Below, in pieces: positions 1-11,949 of a stretch of DNA of 64,000 bases. The notes below the pieces were generated by a model, which saw only the letters and a list, made by a program, of their open reading frames with translations, was not told where the DNA came from and searched no databases. The first letter of the stretch is position 1. Each line of letters begins with the position of its first letter. The position numbers were made by a program, and so were the translations under genes. Source of the stretch: Favolaschia claudopus (taxonomy: Eukaryota; Basidiomycota; Agaricomycetes; Agaricales; Mycenaceae); NCBI GenBank assembly GCA_037176885.1, contig JAWWNJ010000081.1, positions 992,001 through 1,056,000 of the forward strand, given 5' to 3'.

Positions 1-2300
1 TCGTTAACATCAATGCAACGAGAATGACCGTGAAGGAAGACTCGCATGATTTTACCATATCAGGGACGAGCTTTCGTCTAGTTGAAAACTATTCAAGTTA
101 CAAGTACCTCAATAATATAGACCAAGTAAAAACGACAACGAAATAACTTACGTTCTTCAGTTACAGCAAGAAGAATCGTGGACTCGTCTTCTCTATCACG
201 GGCCTGGCATACTTCGAGTTGCTATGATATCTATGGGGATTTAAGTCAGCGCGGATGAATCAACCGCACCAGCTGCAAATCCGACGATGTGAGTCGCCGA
301 TAATGGCGATAGCCGGGGTATCTTCCTCCTCTTCGATCCTGTGATAACAGCGCGCCAGGGATGGTCAAAATACAGAAAAGCACAGCCTGCATCAAAAAAG
401 GCGAGATATTTCATAGTAGACATCGTCCTTCAATGAAAAGCCCATAGTTCGGGTGTTCCCAGACTCCAGAGTGATTGCGCGCCAGTGAGAGCAGATGCTG
501 ACGAGATTGAGAGGGGCACGGTTGTGGTCCATCGACTACCGCGGCAGACAGAGACCGAATATTGCTGAAACGAGCCTTTCGAATGGTAGGGATAGAGCGG
601 AAACGTCGTTCGATCCTTCTGTCTCCATAACGGTTGGAATGAGAAGCTACGGCGCGACGTTAGGTAATTCAAATTTGGCAGAGCTTTGAGGTCTGGACGT
701 GAGTCAGACCACGATCCACCGAGACAATTTCGTGGAAGCCGGAATGAGCCTTCGTTTGGCCTTCCGAGTCGTTGGGCCTTGAAGCCTTCGCTCTCGAAGC
801 CTTTCAAATGTTCAAGTTCTAGACAGTTCCAAGCAAAAGACACGCGGGAAACTAAGCAAGAGTGGTGCTTTTCGCAGAGCCTCCTCACTTAGCCATTTTA
901 TCGCGCAACCTCCATGTCGCTGTTGAACGCTCTCTCTTCGCGCCTTCCACCGCCCCGGACTCATCCAGACAACCGCGACCCGAGGGTCACCTGACAGTTA
1001 TCATCGCCTGGACTGCGTATCGCTGTTTCGAACGCGTATCCGTGGTCCAGTCTTATCCCGGTTTCAAGAAAACGTGCTCCGCTCTTGGGAGGATGTGTGT
1101 TGCATTTAATCCAATCCCGGCTTGACACGGACTCTTCCCTTCCTGAAACTGCTGAAACTGCTGAAACTGCTAAGAACACTCTCTCGAAGGCCCTCCTACC
1201 GCAAAAAATCGACTCAACCTTAATGCGAATGCAATCCCGTTGACGTGCAAAGAGAATACGAAGACGTGAATCATATGGTGAATGTTTCAACGCAGATCTC
1301 CGAAAACAAGGCTCGCCTCTTTCCGATCTCACCCCTGCGCCCTCTTACACAAACACCTTGTTCCGGAATCCGCATTGGATGGCATGCACGACCATTTGTC
1401 GTTCGATGGTCAACGAGTTACTAGTATCTCAGCCAACTGCTATCCTGACAGTGGTGACGCGTTCTGGTTCGACATGCATCCCTACAACAGCAACATCCCC
1501 GTCCAGTCCCAAGCACTTTGAAAAACAGTCCTACGAGATGAGTGTCTTAGATTACGAAGTCAACTCAACTCCCTTGATTTTCTTTCAACTTTTCTTGTCT
1601 TGCGTCAAGGCCGCTCCTCATCTCTTTCCACCTCCAACTCCATTTAGCTCACTCCGCGTGAATCCCAATGAAGTTCCTCCTTTCGCTGACACGCAATATT
1701 AATAATAATATGGACTCACGCGCGCGTCGTCTGATTCGCTCTTGAATCGACACAAACCTCCAAGTCTGGTTATATTTCTGTCGAAGCTCATTGCCGGGAT
1801 TCTTAGTTCAAATTTTCAAGCACTGCCCTAGCAACTTCCTCCTTCCCTCGTTAGGTGCCGCCGATGTCTTTGGAACTCTCCTCTCCTCGTCTCTTTACAA
1901 TTTCGATTCCTTTGCTTTCTCGGTATAACACGACGGTTTTTCTTGGGATTCCCGTGGGTCACATTCATGCACAACACGAAACGCGAATTCAAACTTCAAT
2001 TTCGAATTGTACATAGGTAAGCCCCATTCAATAAATCCCCGACGTGGGGCAAAAAATAAACTCATACGATCCCTTGACATTCCTGGCACACTCCTGGTGC
2101 CGAGATGGCCGTTTGCAAATAATCATCAGGGTGCCTGTACTGACGAGTCATCCATAGTCGCCGTCTGAGCACATAATTTGTTGTCATCTAACCGATGTTG
2201 TCCATGGGGTCCAACCACTCGTTGTTTCTCATCTGCAACACGAAGGATTATGACAAAATGATCAACAATTAGCAATAGTCACTCACCGGCACGTTTAGAG
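1..2300. other. no recognisable gene
   Basis: Several short ORFs overlap on both strands, but none shows a recognisable domain, a convincing intron chain or a consistent codon pattern. The one feature is a short tandem repeat at 1143-1169. Most of this stretch reads as intergenic DNA or eroded sequence. Confidence 0.4.
1143..1169. repeat. 9-bp tandem repeat, three perfect copies
   Basis: Three consecutive copies of CTGAAACTG are visible. On the minus strand they would read as repeated Ala-Val-Ser, but the surrounding ORF is not convincing, so I treat this as a minisatellite only. Confidence 0.7.
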
Positions 2301-2310
2301 ATGTCTAGGA

Positions 2311-4073
2311 TCACGGCAATAAGTAAGACCGAATAAGCGGTGAAGGGGCCGGATCCCCTGCGTCTCCGAAACAGTACAGTGGCCGTTTTAGGTGTTTAGC
2401 GACGTCCTGGCTGTTGGAATTGAATCCTTTCCTTGTATAGAATGTATGAAGGTCGTTGAGAAGTGTTTTGTCAACAATGAAAGTATGTCTTGCGGAGATC
2501 TCCAGCTGAATCTGAGGTAAACCCAGAGCTGAAGCTTGGTTGCTTGAGAGATGATTAGTCCCAGAGAGATCAAAGGACCAATAGGGCTCTGCTTTTGAGT
2601 CGGGGTAGCAAACCCTGGTCAAGTCTGGGGTGAGAAAAGCGTGGGGATCGGGGAGGAAGAGGAAGATTTTCTTGAGTGACTGGGGAATGTTGTCCGTCAA
2701 TTTACACGCAATCTCCACAGAGTCCACAAAAGCTGAAGGACCGGTAATCAGGATTTAGTCGAGCATGAGCCTAATGTCTGAGAGCCACCCACAGCATGAG
2801 GAACACTCTAAGCCCAGATAATTGAAGATGTGATTTACTTGTGGAAGCCAGTAGAATCGGGTGAAGCGGCCACGCAGGTTGAGCCAGCACGTGGCCCACG
2901 GCAATTCATTCCTCGAATCATGAAAGACACTGCGAATCTCAACACCAATATCGGCGAGAACTTGATCGCAAACGCACCGTGTCCATCCATTTGGCATAAT
3001 AGTGGTAGGAACAGAAACTTTGTAACCAAAAAAAGGAAATGACCACTTGGGCGGATCGGAGGTGACCTGTGGAAGAAACGCCATTTCTTCCAGATTCCCA
3101 GCTTTATGCTTAACCACGCTGTGTGGCCGAATAGTTGAGTGCCGGGCGAGCGGTAGGGTCCGAGTTTCATATAGTCCCAGCATATTGATTTCACAATGGT
3201 AGTGTTCTAGGGGAATGGAATCAATTATCTTTGAAATTTCGACCGGTGGGAGTAAGTATTCTGGGGGGTAGATGACTGTATCGCGAGACGGAGAAGGTTC
3301 GATGCCGTCCAACATACCCCGGTACTCACGGGCTCTGGAATGCACTTCGATACACAATTTTCCAGATATATGGAACCAATTGGTACACATTGATGGCCTC
3401 TGGAAGATACTGAATTGAAGGTTATTTAATGAAAATCAGGTGAAGCGCACTAGGTCCGGGGTGTTTATCATGAATGCGATATAAGATCCATGAGTCTTGT
3501 TTTTGCCAGTCAAGTTGTGAGCAGTGTCGAAGTCAAATTACAACAATATACCTCAAACTCCCGATACTGGTGGATAATGAGCTAGCATTCGCCGCAGGGA
3601 GCAATGCTTACCCAGAAATCTCGAAAGTAAATTCGAAGTGTTGGTGTGACGCGGTATGCTTTTTTGGTTTGCTCGAATGAGATGTGTTCTATCGGCTTTC
3701 ATTATTCACAGAAGAGAGAACAATGGCCAACACCACCTTCGTGAAAGATTGCTGCATACAGGCCTTGTGAGGCGGTAATTCCAAAGAGCTGGAAGACATT
3801 GGGATGCCTATGGGAAAGGTCTACTACATGAAGTGCACAAAACAGAGGAGCGCACCGCAGTCGTGTCTGTAGTGATATGTATTCGTCCCACTCGTCTTTC
3901 AAATCATTTTCTGAGCCCTCAAATATCGCGACCGTCATAGGGGATTCCGATCCATAAATCTTGGCTGTGTGGACGCGCCGAACAGTGTTTCCATTGTATC
4001 CACATCGCGCAGGCCTTCCGATATCCTTTTCAAGCACTATATCTCCTAATCGGATCCTCCGAAAATCTATATC
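2311..4073 (-). CDS. spliced hypothetical protein with kinase N-lobe-like start
   Basis: A spliced minus-strand gene of a family I recognise as common in Agaricomycetes but without a known function. The first visible exon opens after an acceptor near 4073 and reads into RRVHTAKI and a MTVAIFEG strand. An intron of about 50 bases then joins to RHPNVFQLFG, which resembles the start of a protein-kinase N-lobe (the beta3 and alphaC-beta4 region). No catalytic loop or DFG motif follows. The middle exon (2755-3390) holds IIDSIPLEHYH, PNGWTR and QVNHIFNYLGL. After another intron, the last exon (2311-2745) holds a YWSFDLSG block and a FHTFYTRKGF-type block, seen here as FYTRKGF, both typical of this family. 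The 5' exon upstream of 4073 and the join between about 3410 and 3700 are unresolved. It may be a pseudokinase-like protein. Whether it is intact is unknown. Confidence 0.6.
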
Positions 4074-4199
4074 TCGTAGTCAGGCACATTCAATTAACAA
4101 TTCAAATCTTGACGCACTCTCGAACCCTGGCTCCGTTCTCTGCACAGTAAAGTTAAATGTTCCTCCGCTGATCTCAAAGTTTCGATTTTCGTGAAAAAG

Positions 4200-5850
4200 C
4201 GCTCTGATGTGACGATCATATCAGCCAAGCTCAATTGGAAGTAAAAGGACAAACTGGACGACCGAGGGGCTTGAGATCTCTTCGACGTCCTGGTATTGCG
4301 CCGGGTAGTCGCTGAAGCTGGAATCCATGAGGGGTGGTAGGAGGTAAGGGAACGCGGGCGAGTGGAACATTGCCTCGTGTATAAAGCACGGTCTATAAAT
4401 AAAGGCTGTGAAAACCGAGAAAAGAAGCTGTATCTGAGGCTGTTATGGATAGGTACAGCCGAGCTAAACAGATCGACGAGTCGCGTGAATCTAATTCTAA
4501 AGAAGTGAGTGACGGGAGACTAGTAAGCGGCGGATTAGTGCGCTGATTCCTGAAGGGAGAAAAGAAAGAAAGAGGCAACGAATTCGAGCGAAGGCAAGAA
4601 ATTGCAGAGCAACGGAGGAGAACGATAGTTTACGAAAATAAACCGAGATGAGGCAGGAATGCTGCAAACTGAAGCGAGATGTAGAAGAATGCAAGGAACC
4701 GTGTCATACCTTATACGAGCCTAATACGAGCCCATGCACCAGATCCCGATGCCTCCTCTCCATGCCCATCTCCCGCGCCTCAAGTTTCGCTTGTCAAACG
4801 CCGCGTAGCGTCCCCTCTCCCCCATCGCCTCTTCTACATCTCGAGTCTCGAGCCTACCCGGTCCGTACCGCCTTAAGTACCGCCGATTAACCGCCGATTC
4901 TTTCCGACCCCACCCAGCAGCATCGCGCGAGTTCGCTGCGCTGAAGATCACGGCGGTGCGCCGAGTACGCGCTTCAAGCAAACGGAAGAGTCTTGCAGAC
5001 GTGTGAAACGACCGAGTCGAGCGTCGATGGCGAGGTCGAGGTTGTGGTGGTGGCTGCAGAAAACGGGTGTTGACGCTTGTAGTATGTACAATTGTTGTGT
5101 TCGGCACCTCGTCGGCTTGAGTTTACGCGTTTCGGCCGACCTCTTTCTCACCTGAACCACCATGTCGATTCTCTGTTACGCCGCATTTGTTCTGTGTACA
5201 GTAGCTCTGCTTCTCCACTGCCCGTATATTCAGCCTCGTCGCCAACCCTCTGCTCGTCAAATAACCCATGGATATCAGATTCATGTCTTGTATCATTTCC
5301 AAGTTCTGCAGTGCACGCCCAAGTCATCGCAATGGTGTGGCCCTGACCGCTACGATTCAACGCTCAATTCAATGGACCCGCAGTATTTTAATTCGGTCCT
5401 GGTTTCAGATACCTATCGTCGATATTCTCACTTCAATTTCTCGGTATCCCTTCCGCGATCGTCAAACGGCAGAAGTTAAACAACTATCAATGGCGCGGCT
5501 GAAACCAATCTCGATTGAAGCTCGGCGGCGCTCCCAAATACTGTTAAATTTTTCTCTCCAGTTTTGACTCTTGAGCCCATTGCTAAATAAATTTCACGAA
5601 ATTATACTGGCGTGCTGAACTACGGGATCACTGTAGGTCTCCATTTCATCGGCCCGTGGAATTGTTTCTCACACAATTTCAGGCTCACCCGTTTTGCTGC
5701 GTGATCGAGTGGGCTCTGATTGTGTCTTTTTATGTTTCTTCGGTCTGTCTTCCACTTGATCTCCGTGTACATGAACAACGCTTGACTCGTCACTGGACTC
5801 AAGGGTCCGAGCCGGACCCGCGGTTGCCACACTTGCACTTCATAAGTTCA
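4200..5850. other. intergenic stretch, only weak ORFs
   Basis: No assignable gene. The only ORF with some appeal is at 5162-5479 (+): 105 codons, an A-rich context before its ATG (ACCACCATG), and a hydrophobic start that could be a signal peptide or membrane anchor. It has no recognisable domain and I do not call it a gene. Confidence 0.3.
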
Positions 5851-6075
5851 TTCTCCTTGGCGAGAGCTATTTCAACCAGCGTACCCGTTCGATTCGGAGA
5901 CGGGTCCTGAGAAAAGCCTGACGACATTGTTAAATGTGTTTTTTTTCTCTGCCGGTGTGTTCTTGTTCAAATCCCTTGGTGCGTTCGCATTTCAGAAATT
6001 GCTTCTCATATTATCTTGAGAGCTAATTCATCTTCCATCTGAATTTAGGCATTGCTTATCCTGTTACAGGGGAAA
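5850..6075 (+). repeat. dispersed repeat, SINE-like, copy 1
   Basis: About 220 bases match, in inverted orientation, the segment at about 18655-18885. The shared landmarks are CCCGTTCGATTCGG, a block reading CTGAGAAAAGCCTGACGACA, a T-tract followed by CTGCCGGTGTG, and TTCAAATCCCTTGGTG. GTTCGATTC at 5887-5895 looks like a pol III B-box. TGGCGAGAGC at 5858-5867 resembles an A-box about 29 bases upstream. A tRNA-derived SINE is an inference. The inverted repetition itself is directly visible. Confidence 0.6.
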
Positions 6076-6205
6076 TAGCTCTGATTATTGAACTTCTTCT
6101 AATCCTCTTGTAAATACTAAAAAAGAACTGCGCAAGCTAGCGCTTCAAGGCTACCAATACTTTGCATCCCAAAACAGCAATACTAAATTTCTTACTGAAA
6201 GAATA

Positions 6206-7822
6206 TCAAACGATGCCTGAGAAGCTCCGCACTATATCAGGTGTGCCTCGTATAAACAACAGCAATATATAATCCTCACCTTCTTCTTCTTCACGTTTCC
6301 TCGTCATCCACAATCCCACCAAATCCCCGCGAAACTCGCTCATCACAGGCAGCCACTCGACCTCCATCCCGCCCACCTTCAACGCATGCAGCCTTTCCCA
6401 CTCGGATTTCATACCGCTTAAGGTAGAGAATGACGGGCCGGAGGGACGGGGTCCGTAGGACCGCGTGTGGTCGTAGACTTTCACGGACAAGAGGCGCGCG
6501 AGGGGCTGAGGGGTGGCGCGTCGTGCCTCGAGTAGGGAGATCACGGCGCGCATGGTGTCGATCGACTGGTTCCTTGCACTTTCGAATAATTTGAAGGCGA
6601 AGTGGGTGAGAGACGGGAGTATCGAGCCCCCCGTGCGAAGGGTTTCGATATCGTGCGAACGGAGCAAGATACCGCTTCGCTCGATAGCGAGGGATGTGAG
6701 GTTCGTGAGAGGGCGGAAGAAGCAGTCGGTATAGCTGCTGCTGTCGTTGTCCGAGAGTACGACTTTGACGCCCCAGCCGAGAGTTAGCTTTCGCAGCTGT
6801 GCGGCATGGTGGGTAAAGAAGGTTGAATGACGAGTGTCCCAAGTGATCGATGATGAGTTCAAGGATGAGGAAGTCACGCCTGCGAGTTGGAACCCGGTGA
6901 GACGAGGAAGATGGAGGAGACGCAGGAATGCCACGTCGACGTCGATGGTATTGTCAACGTGGAGCGATCTCGAGTTGTCGAGGACGAGATGGAGGCGGGA
7001 GAGGTTGGGTAGTGTGATGGTGTTGTGAGTCATGTTATTGTCGAGTAATATGTCGACGACCATTTGAAGTTCCAGAACGGCGAGTGTCGCCGATGACGAG
7101 TGGGAAAGACGAGTTAAAATGGCAAACCACTTTGTACTCGGAAGCGAGGCCATGTACGAGAACGTTGAGAGCTGGTGCAGCGGCAGCAATGAAAGTAACG
7201 GCGGATCCGGATCCACGCCACGTTGCATGTGGGAGAGCAAACGGAAGCTGCGTAGGCGCGGTAATAAATTTTCAACGACTATATCCCGAATTGGGGAGGC
7301 AGGCATAGCGATATTGATACTCGGAACGGCATATTCGAGCTCCACAAGAGACGGACAGGGGCATTGAAGGAGAGTGCCCGCAAAGGAGCCAATGATGTGT
7401 CGAGATGGATAGGTGGCTTCCACGACGATTCGTCGCCAATCCCGAGCGAAGGTGACCATGAGCGAGCGAATGGGTTCAAGAGTCGTGGCAAAGCCGCTCG
7501 GGTTGGATACAGCAAAGGAATGATGCAGAATAAGATGGAGAGATAAGTGTTCTCTTCGACCCCGGGCAAGGTAGTGTGTTATGAGGTGCGTTATCGTTTC
7601 GATGCCGTGAGGTGGCGGTTTAGAGAGGACTATAGAAGGAAAGCTCCAGAGCTCCGATGTATCCAAAGCCACTGTACGCCATCTAGAATATATCTGAGTT
7701 AAAACAAGAGGGAAATTGTGTCCCCAGGTCGCCCCAGCGGCGAGTTTCTGTTCGAGAAACGGGTCATAAAAGGCAAGAAATATTTCCGAAATGATTTCTG
7801 GCGGCAATTGAAAGATAAAGCC
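6206..7822 (-). CDS. F-box/LRR-type protein
   Basis: A long open exon of about 530 codons begins with an F-box core, FQLPPEIISEIFLAF. It continues with WRTVALDTSELWS, the usual second half of the fungal F-box, then leucine-rich repeats (for example LPNLSRLHL, LPRLTGFQL, LTNLTSLAIE and LPSLTHFAFKL). F-box proteins of this type present substrates to an SCF ubiquitin ligase through Skp1, with the LRRs binding the target. The frame opens at an apparent acceptor (..TATATGTAG) near 7822, so a short 5' exon with the true ATG probably lies in 7830-8000, but I could not place it. At the 3' end the exon can read through to a stop at 6206. Alternatively it may splice at a GTGAGG near 6270 to an acceptor near 6195, which would change only the last residues. 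No break is visible. Confidence 0.8.
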   Translation of the reverse strand, partial: GFIFQLPPEIISEIFLAFYDPFLEQKLAAGATWGHNFPLVLTQIYSRWRTVALDTSELWSFPSIVLSKPPPHGIETITHLITHYLARGRREHLSLHLILHHSFAVSNPSGFATTLEPIRSLMVTFARDWRRIVVEATYPSRHIIGSFAGTLLQCPCPSLVELEYAVPSINIAMPASPIRDIVVENLLPRLRSFRLLSHMQRGVDPDPPLLSLLPLHQLSTFSYMASLPSTKWFAILTRLSHSSSATLAVLELQMVVDILLDNNMTHNTITLPNLSRLHLVLDNSRSLHVDNTIDVDVAFLRLLHLPRLTGFQLAGVTSSSLNSSSITWDTRHSTFFTHHAAQLRKLTLGWGVKVVLSDNDSSSYTDCFFRPLTNLTSLAIERSGILLRSHDIETLRTGGSILPSLTHFAFKLFESARNQSIDTMRAVISLLEARRATPQPLARLLSVKVYDHTRSYGPRPSGPSFSTLSGMKSEWERLHALKVGGMEVEWLPVMSEFRGDLVGLWMTRKREEEEGEDYILLLFIRGTPDIVRSFSGIV

Positions 7823-7829
7823 TACATAT

Positions 7830-8545
7830 ATATGAGTATAAATTCAAATAAACAGGCGCAGATAATTATTCTGCGACGTACACTCCGCTATAGCCTCTTT
7901 TTCTAGTAGATTGTTGTCGAGAGAACTGAAGTCGATACTGCCGATAGCGCAACACTCAGCGGAGTCAGTTTGAGAATTTTGGTGATGAACCTGTTCGTCG
8001 AACACAGATCACATACTAGAGCGTTCAGGGACGCGCAATGCCAGCGTCAAGGTCGCTAGTGCCGACGAGGACTCGGAGATGGTGGAAGAGAAAGAAGAGC
8101 GAAAAAATCTCCCACGTTTATTGACGTCTGTTGTGCTTTGATTGCCGTCAATCCATGTTCGGCTGATAACACTCTTGCTCTCAACATCCATGTCGGTACA
8201 CAGCTGCAGAGGATACACCGCAAATACCGGTTATTCCTTTACCTCCGGTGACTCCTATGGTGGAGAGGGCCCAGGGAAGCCAGGGCTGGACTCTGGTCAA
8301 CGGTTCTTGTCAGCTAGGGAACCTTGAGGGAACCGCGACATTTTCTTGCGCTCCCGCCGGTACACGTACACACCGCTTCATTCCAATCATCCCAGTTCCG
8401 ACTAAATATAACCCTTCTGTCCAATAGTAGACAACCGCAGAACTCAAATCCGACACTAAGATCGCTTGCTTTGCTACTAGCTCTCGTGTTGAAACAGTGA
8501 AACTCTGGCGCCACAAATCTCTTCCGGGTCTGCGCAACCAAAAGG
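7830..8545. other. divergent intergenic region
   Basis: This stretch separates the minus-strand F-box gene from the plus-strand membrane-protein gene, so it should hold both promoters and perhaps the missing first exon of the F-box gene. No other coding signal is seen. Confidence 0.4.
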
Positions 8546-8546
8546 C

Positions 8547-8554
8547 TATATAAA
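8547..8554 (+). promoter_or_regulatory. TATA box of the membrane-protein gene
   Basis: TATATAAA lies 47 bases before the ATG at 8601 and is followed by a pyrimidine-rich leader (CTCTCTGTCTCTCCTCCCTC). This arrangement is common at fungal promoters. The short 5' UTR it implies is an inference. Confidence 0.6.
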
Positions 8555-8600
8555 CGCCGCTCTTCATCGAAGCTTCTTCTCTCTGTCTCTCCTCCCTCAT

Positions 8601-11061
8601 ATGAACTCTCGTCCTTCCTCCAGCCCTCGCCCTACCGACGCAATCTCAGCGACTAAACCCCTCCCTCGTCCCGGGCATACTCTTTCCGTGTGTCCAGTGC
8701 GACTGAGTGGCATGCAGTGGCTACCGGCCTTCACGCGCCTTCAATACATGATCCTCTTCGGTCACTTCGCCCTCCAACTCACTGCATGGACGCTATTCGG
8801 ACTCATCTGGAGCAAGCAAATTATCGCCATCCCGCTGCCTGACCTTATCCACGACGTGCAGAGTTGGTACAAACCGCTCACGTTTTTTGTTACGGCCATA
8901 TCATCGTCTCTTGCGCTATTCTCCACAGTGTGAGTCACCTCTCGTTCTCTTATTATTCGCTCCAGCGATCGGCTTAACATTTAATTCGCCAGATTATTCT
9001 CGCTCGCTGTTCGGCAGTGGATTTCCTGCCAACTGCGTACCAAAAGAGGGCTGAGATTGCATACGTTCTTGCGGAGCATGCATTTCGCTTCACATTCGAT
9101 TATTACCGATCGCGGACAAAATGGTCTTTGGTTGGCTGCATCGATTATCGTATTTATCATCGTCGCGTTACAGCCAGCCGGGTGCGTCCTCGTTTGTCCT
9201 TTTCCCTCCGTGCTCTAAAATTGTGACTACAGATGGAACACCTTGCTCACGCCTCAGCTCTTCGACCTGGATACCAAGGTGTCTGGCAAGGAAATCGATC
9301 TCGCAAATCCTCGACTCGATTTGTATTTGCACAACGGCTCCCTGGACGCATGCGTCTTAGATAACTGTGTGTATTTACAAATCTTACCCTCCATTAGTTC
9401 GGCTAATTCTCTCAGCCGTTCTCGTAGGACTAGCAATCGGCGAAACCGAAAGCGGCTTCTCAGCGGCCAAAGGAGCGCAAAACGTCCCATCCTCACTTTC
9501 GATCGCAAATTTCATCTTCAATACCTCTACCGGTACGTGTATTCCCTCGTTTTGTTCCTTAAGTGTTAGTGTTTGTAACACCTAGCTGATTCAATGGCTG
9601 CTGTAGCTGGGATTCTACCGCTCAGCTTTCAGGACATCCCAACAAGTTCTGCTTTCGACAACGCAACCGTCATCCCGCACTCGATATCCGGCCCAGGAAT
9701 TGGGATCCCGCGTTCGTTATCCGTGGTGCAACAGGGTGAGCGAGTATATCTTTAAGTCATAAATTAATGTTTTCATCTCTCCATGCAGGTTTCACCGCGG
9801 ACGTCTCTTGCAAATTCCAGACTCTGACGACTACAACTATCCCATCTTTGACGATAACCACCATCTCTCCGAACGAAACGTCGGCCCCGACACAATATAA
9901 CATCGATTCAAATTGCCCAATGCCCGCAACCCTCGGAAATACCACCCGCGCTTCAACGTACGCCCTCGCCGAGAACGATTCTGGATACCTTTTGATGATC
10001 GCGTGCGCAAACGGCGCCTCGTACAGTACGTTTCACTCGCATGATTCATACGTACCACGCTGAACAGTTGAATTTCGGAATGGATACTTAGCATTGATCT
10101 TCATCGGCGGCGGCGACCAATACGCATATCTCAACAGCACCGTATGTACATTCACACCCAAGATAACCAACGTCAGGGTGGACTACCACTACCTCCCCTC
10201 CGCCTCCAGCAACACCACCGGCAATCTCCCTGCCAGGATCGACACCATCACGCTTCCGGGCGGGATCCCAGACTCCGTCGGCGGGCCCGCGGGCGTTTCC
10301 GCTGTGGCGACGGTGTATGAGATGATACGGTTCGCACAGGGGGAGGAGATGAACGTTGTTGGGGATCAGTTGATTGCGGTGCTGCAGGGCGTGGATGGGG
10401 AGGGATTTGTTAGCGACAGAGACGGGGTCCTAACAGCAATGGTGCGTTTCGAAATATTAATAATATCTCTCTCCGTCTCAGAGCGAGTCGGATTAATGAT
10501 TTGGCGGTTGGATAGGAGGAATATCTTCGTGGCGTTGCGGAGTATAGCGGGACGGTGAGTGGATTCACAATCTCAATATCCCGAGCAAACCTCGTTTTTA
10601 ACCTCGGGACAACGTAGCTCCTCCGCGCATGCCTTTCCTCACACAAAACAAGCGGCATCTTCGCAGACGGTATCCCGAAGGAAATTACCACCTCAGCCAT
10701 CGGCGAACTACGCACCTACTTCTTCGGCTGGGCGCTAACTTCGTCGACCGTCTGGATCCTCGTCCCTGGCGCTTTGATTGCGTTTGCGTCGATTGCATTG
10801 GTGTTGAGCAGTGCTGCGGCGGATTTGCGATTGCGCCCGGAAGAATCGGGGCTGTTTGACCCTCTGGACGCGTTTGATTTGATGCGGGCGTCGGCGGCGG
10901 GTGGGTTGGTTGGGGTGTTTGATTCGGAAGATGGAGGTGGTGGAAGCAAGGGTGAGCTGGGTGATGTGAGAGTCATGCTGGAGATGATTACGGGGCGAGG
11001 GATGGGGTTGATTGGGAGGGTCGGAACCGCAAAATCGGGGGAGGGACTGAATGTTACGTAG
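8601..11061 (+). CDS. multi-span membrane protein, nine exons
   Basis: The exons are 8601-8929, 8993-9181, 9233-9366, 9416-9532, 9607-9735, 9789-10025, 10092-10441, 10516-10554 and 10618-11061. All junctions are GT..AG and all phases agree, giving 655 residues. There are hydrophobic spans near the N-terminus (FGHFALQLTAWTLFGLIW, then a second run across the first junction and a third in exon 2, ASIIVFIIVAL). One C-terminal span follows (VWILVPGALIAFASIALVL). Between them is a long Ser/Thr-rich, N-glycosylation-rich region (NTS, NAT, NET, NTT, NST sequons) that is probably extracellular. The small exon 8 encodes EEYLRGVAEYSGT, just before the last span. I recognise this layout from a family of unnamed Agaricomycete membrane proteins but know no function. 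The Plavaka element begins about 120 bases after the stop codon. Confidence 0.85.
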
Positions 11062-11169
11062 TCTTCATGCGGCGAAGTGGGCAGAATTTTCATCGTAAAC
11101 CTAAACCTAGGGATTTTGAACGATGCGCGATGGCTGGGAAGATATGGATTAGTTACTTATGCGATGGCT

Positions 11170-11180
11170 ACACTAGTACT
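11170..11180 (+). repeat. left 11-bp flanking direct repeat (candidate target duplication)
   Basis: ACACTAGTACT directly precedes the left inverted repeat, which starts AGGCTCGA. The identical 11-mer directly follows the right inverted repeat at 18543-18553. A target-site duplication is the simplest reading. Confidence 0.7.
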
Positions 11181-11335
11181 AGGCTCGAAACCAGCCGTTA
11201 TAGTAGCAATGACGAGCAAGCAGGTATTACTGACAATAACGGCTGGAAGCACTTAGCCGTAAACTGATAGATGGCAATTTCAAACTCCGATTATACCTTT
11301 TCGGGAAGTATCTCCGAGGCTTGATGTCGGAAAAA
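11181..11335 (+). repeat. left terminal inverted repeat of Plavaka element
   Basis: Aligns by eye with the reverse complement of 18408-18542 over about 135-155 bases with scattered mismatches and small indels. Shared blocks include GCAGGTATTACT and ATAACGGCTGGAAGCACTTA. Confidence 0.85.
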
Positions 11336-11340
11336 CATAA

Positions 11341-11660
11341 ATAGCCTTGCAAGGCCGCGGACTTCCAATGCCGTTGCAAGGATCTCGGAATGGTCCGGCA
11401 CAGCCTTGCAAGCCCTGCGACCGAATTGGAAGGGCATTCCAATCCTTCTCTTGTCTCGCAACGTCTTACAAGTATTGCCCGCGCGTTGGAAGCCCTTTCA
11501 ACTTCGCAACCTCTGTTCAAGCAACTCTGATGCGGGCTATCGTTTATGTCTGCTCACTGCTTGGCGCGCGCCGTCATGCGGCTGCACCTCTGAGCTTCCA
11601 CTGGCACCTGCATCTTTCGCCTTCCGCCTCGCCTGCTGGTTTGAAGCCCTGTAAAACACG
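11341..11660. repeat. left subterminal motif array
   Basis: Short recurring motifs in both orientations: CCTTGCAAGG, GACTTCCAATG, GTTGCAAGG, CCTTGCAAGCCC, TTGGAAGGGCATTCCAA and TTGGAAGCCC. Subterminal repeats of this sort are transposase-binding regions in CACTA elements. That role here is inferred. Confidence 0.65.
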
Positions 11661-11949
11661 ACGTAGACGGTGCCTCACACGCTTGTATACATCTAGTATG
11701 CATAATCTAACCCAAGCAACCGGATCTCACTATATTACCGTCGCATCTTGAAGCTCGCTCACTCCTTTGCCTCTTGTATCACCAACATCTACCGTGACTC
11801 CAATGTACTGGTTTAAAATTTTATCATGTCTTACCGATTACATCCTTCCCAACCAATTTCTCAAAGTCTTGCTGTCTCCTCGTGCGACTGCAACTGCGCA
11901 GATTGCGAAAAATATCAAATTTCAGCATCATTTCGAAGCGGCGAGCATT

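Noticed and set aside
5162..5479. small secreted protein gene
   Set aside because: A good ATG context and a hydrophobic start, but no domain, no cysteine pattern and no supporting intron structure.
5880..5905. tRNA gene at the GTTCGATTC motif
   Set aside because: A T-arm-like stem can be drawn, but no cloverleaf with acceptor, D and anticodon arms fits. The sequence recurs elsewhere as a repeat.
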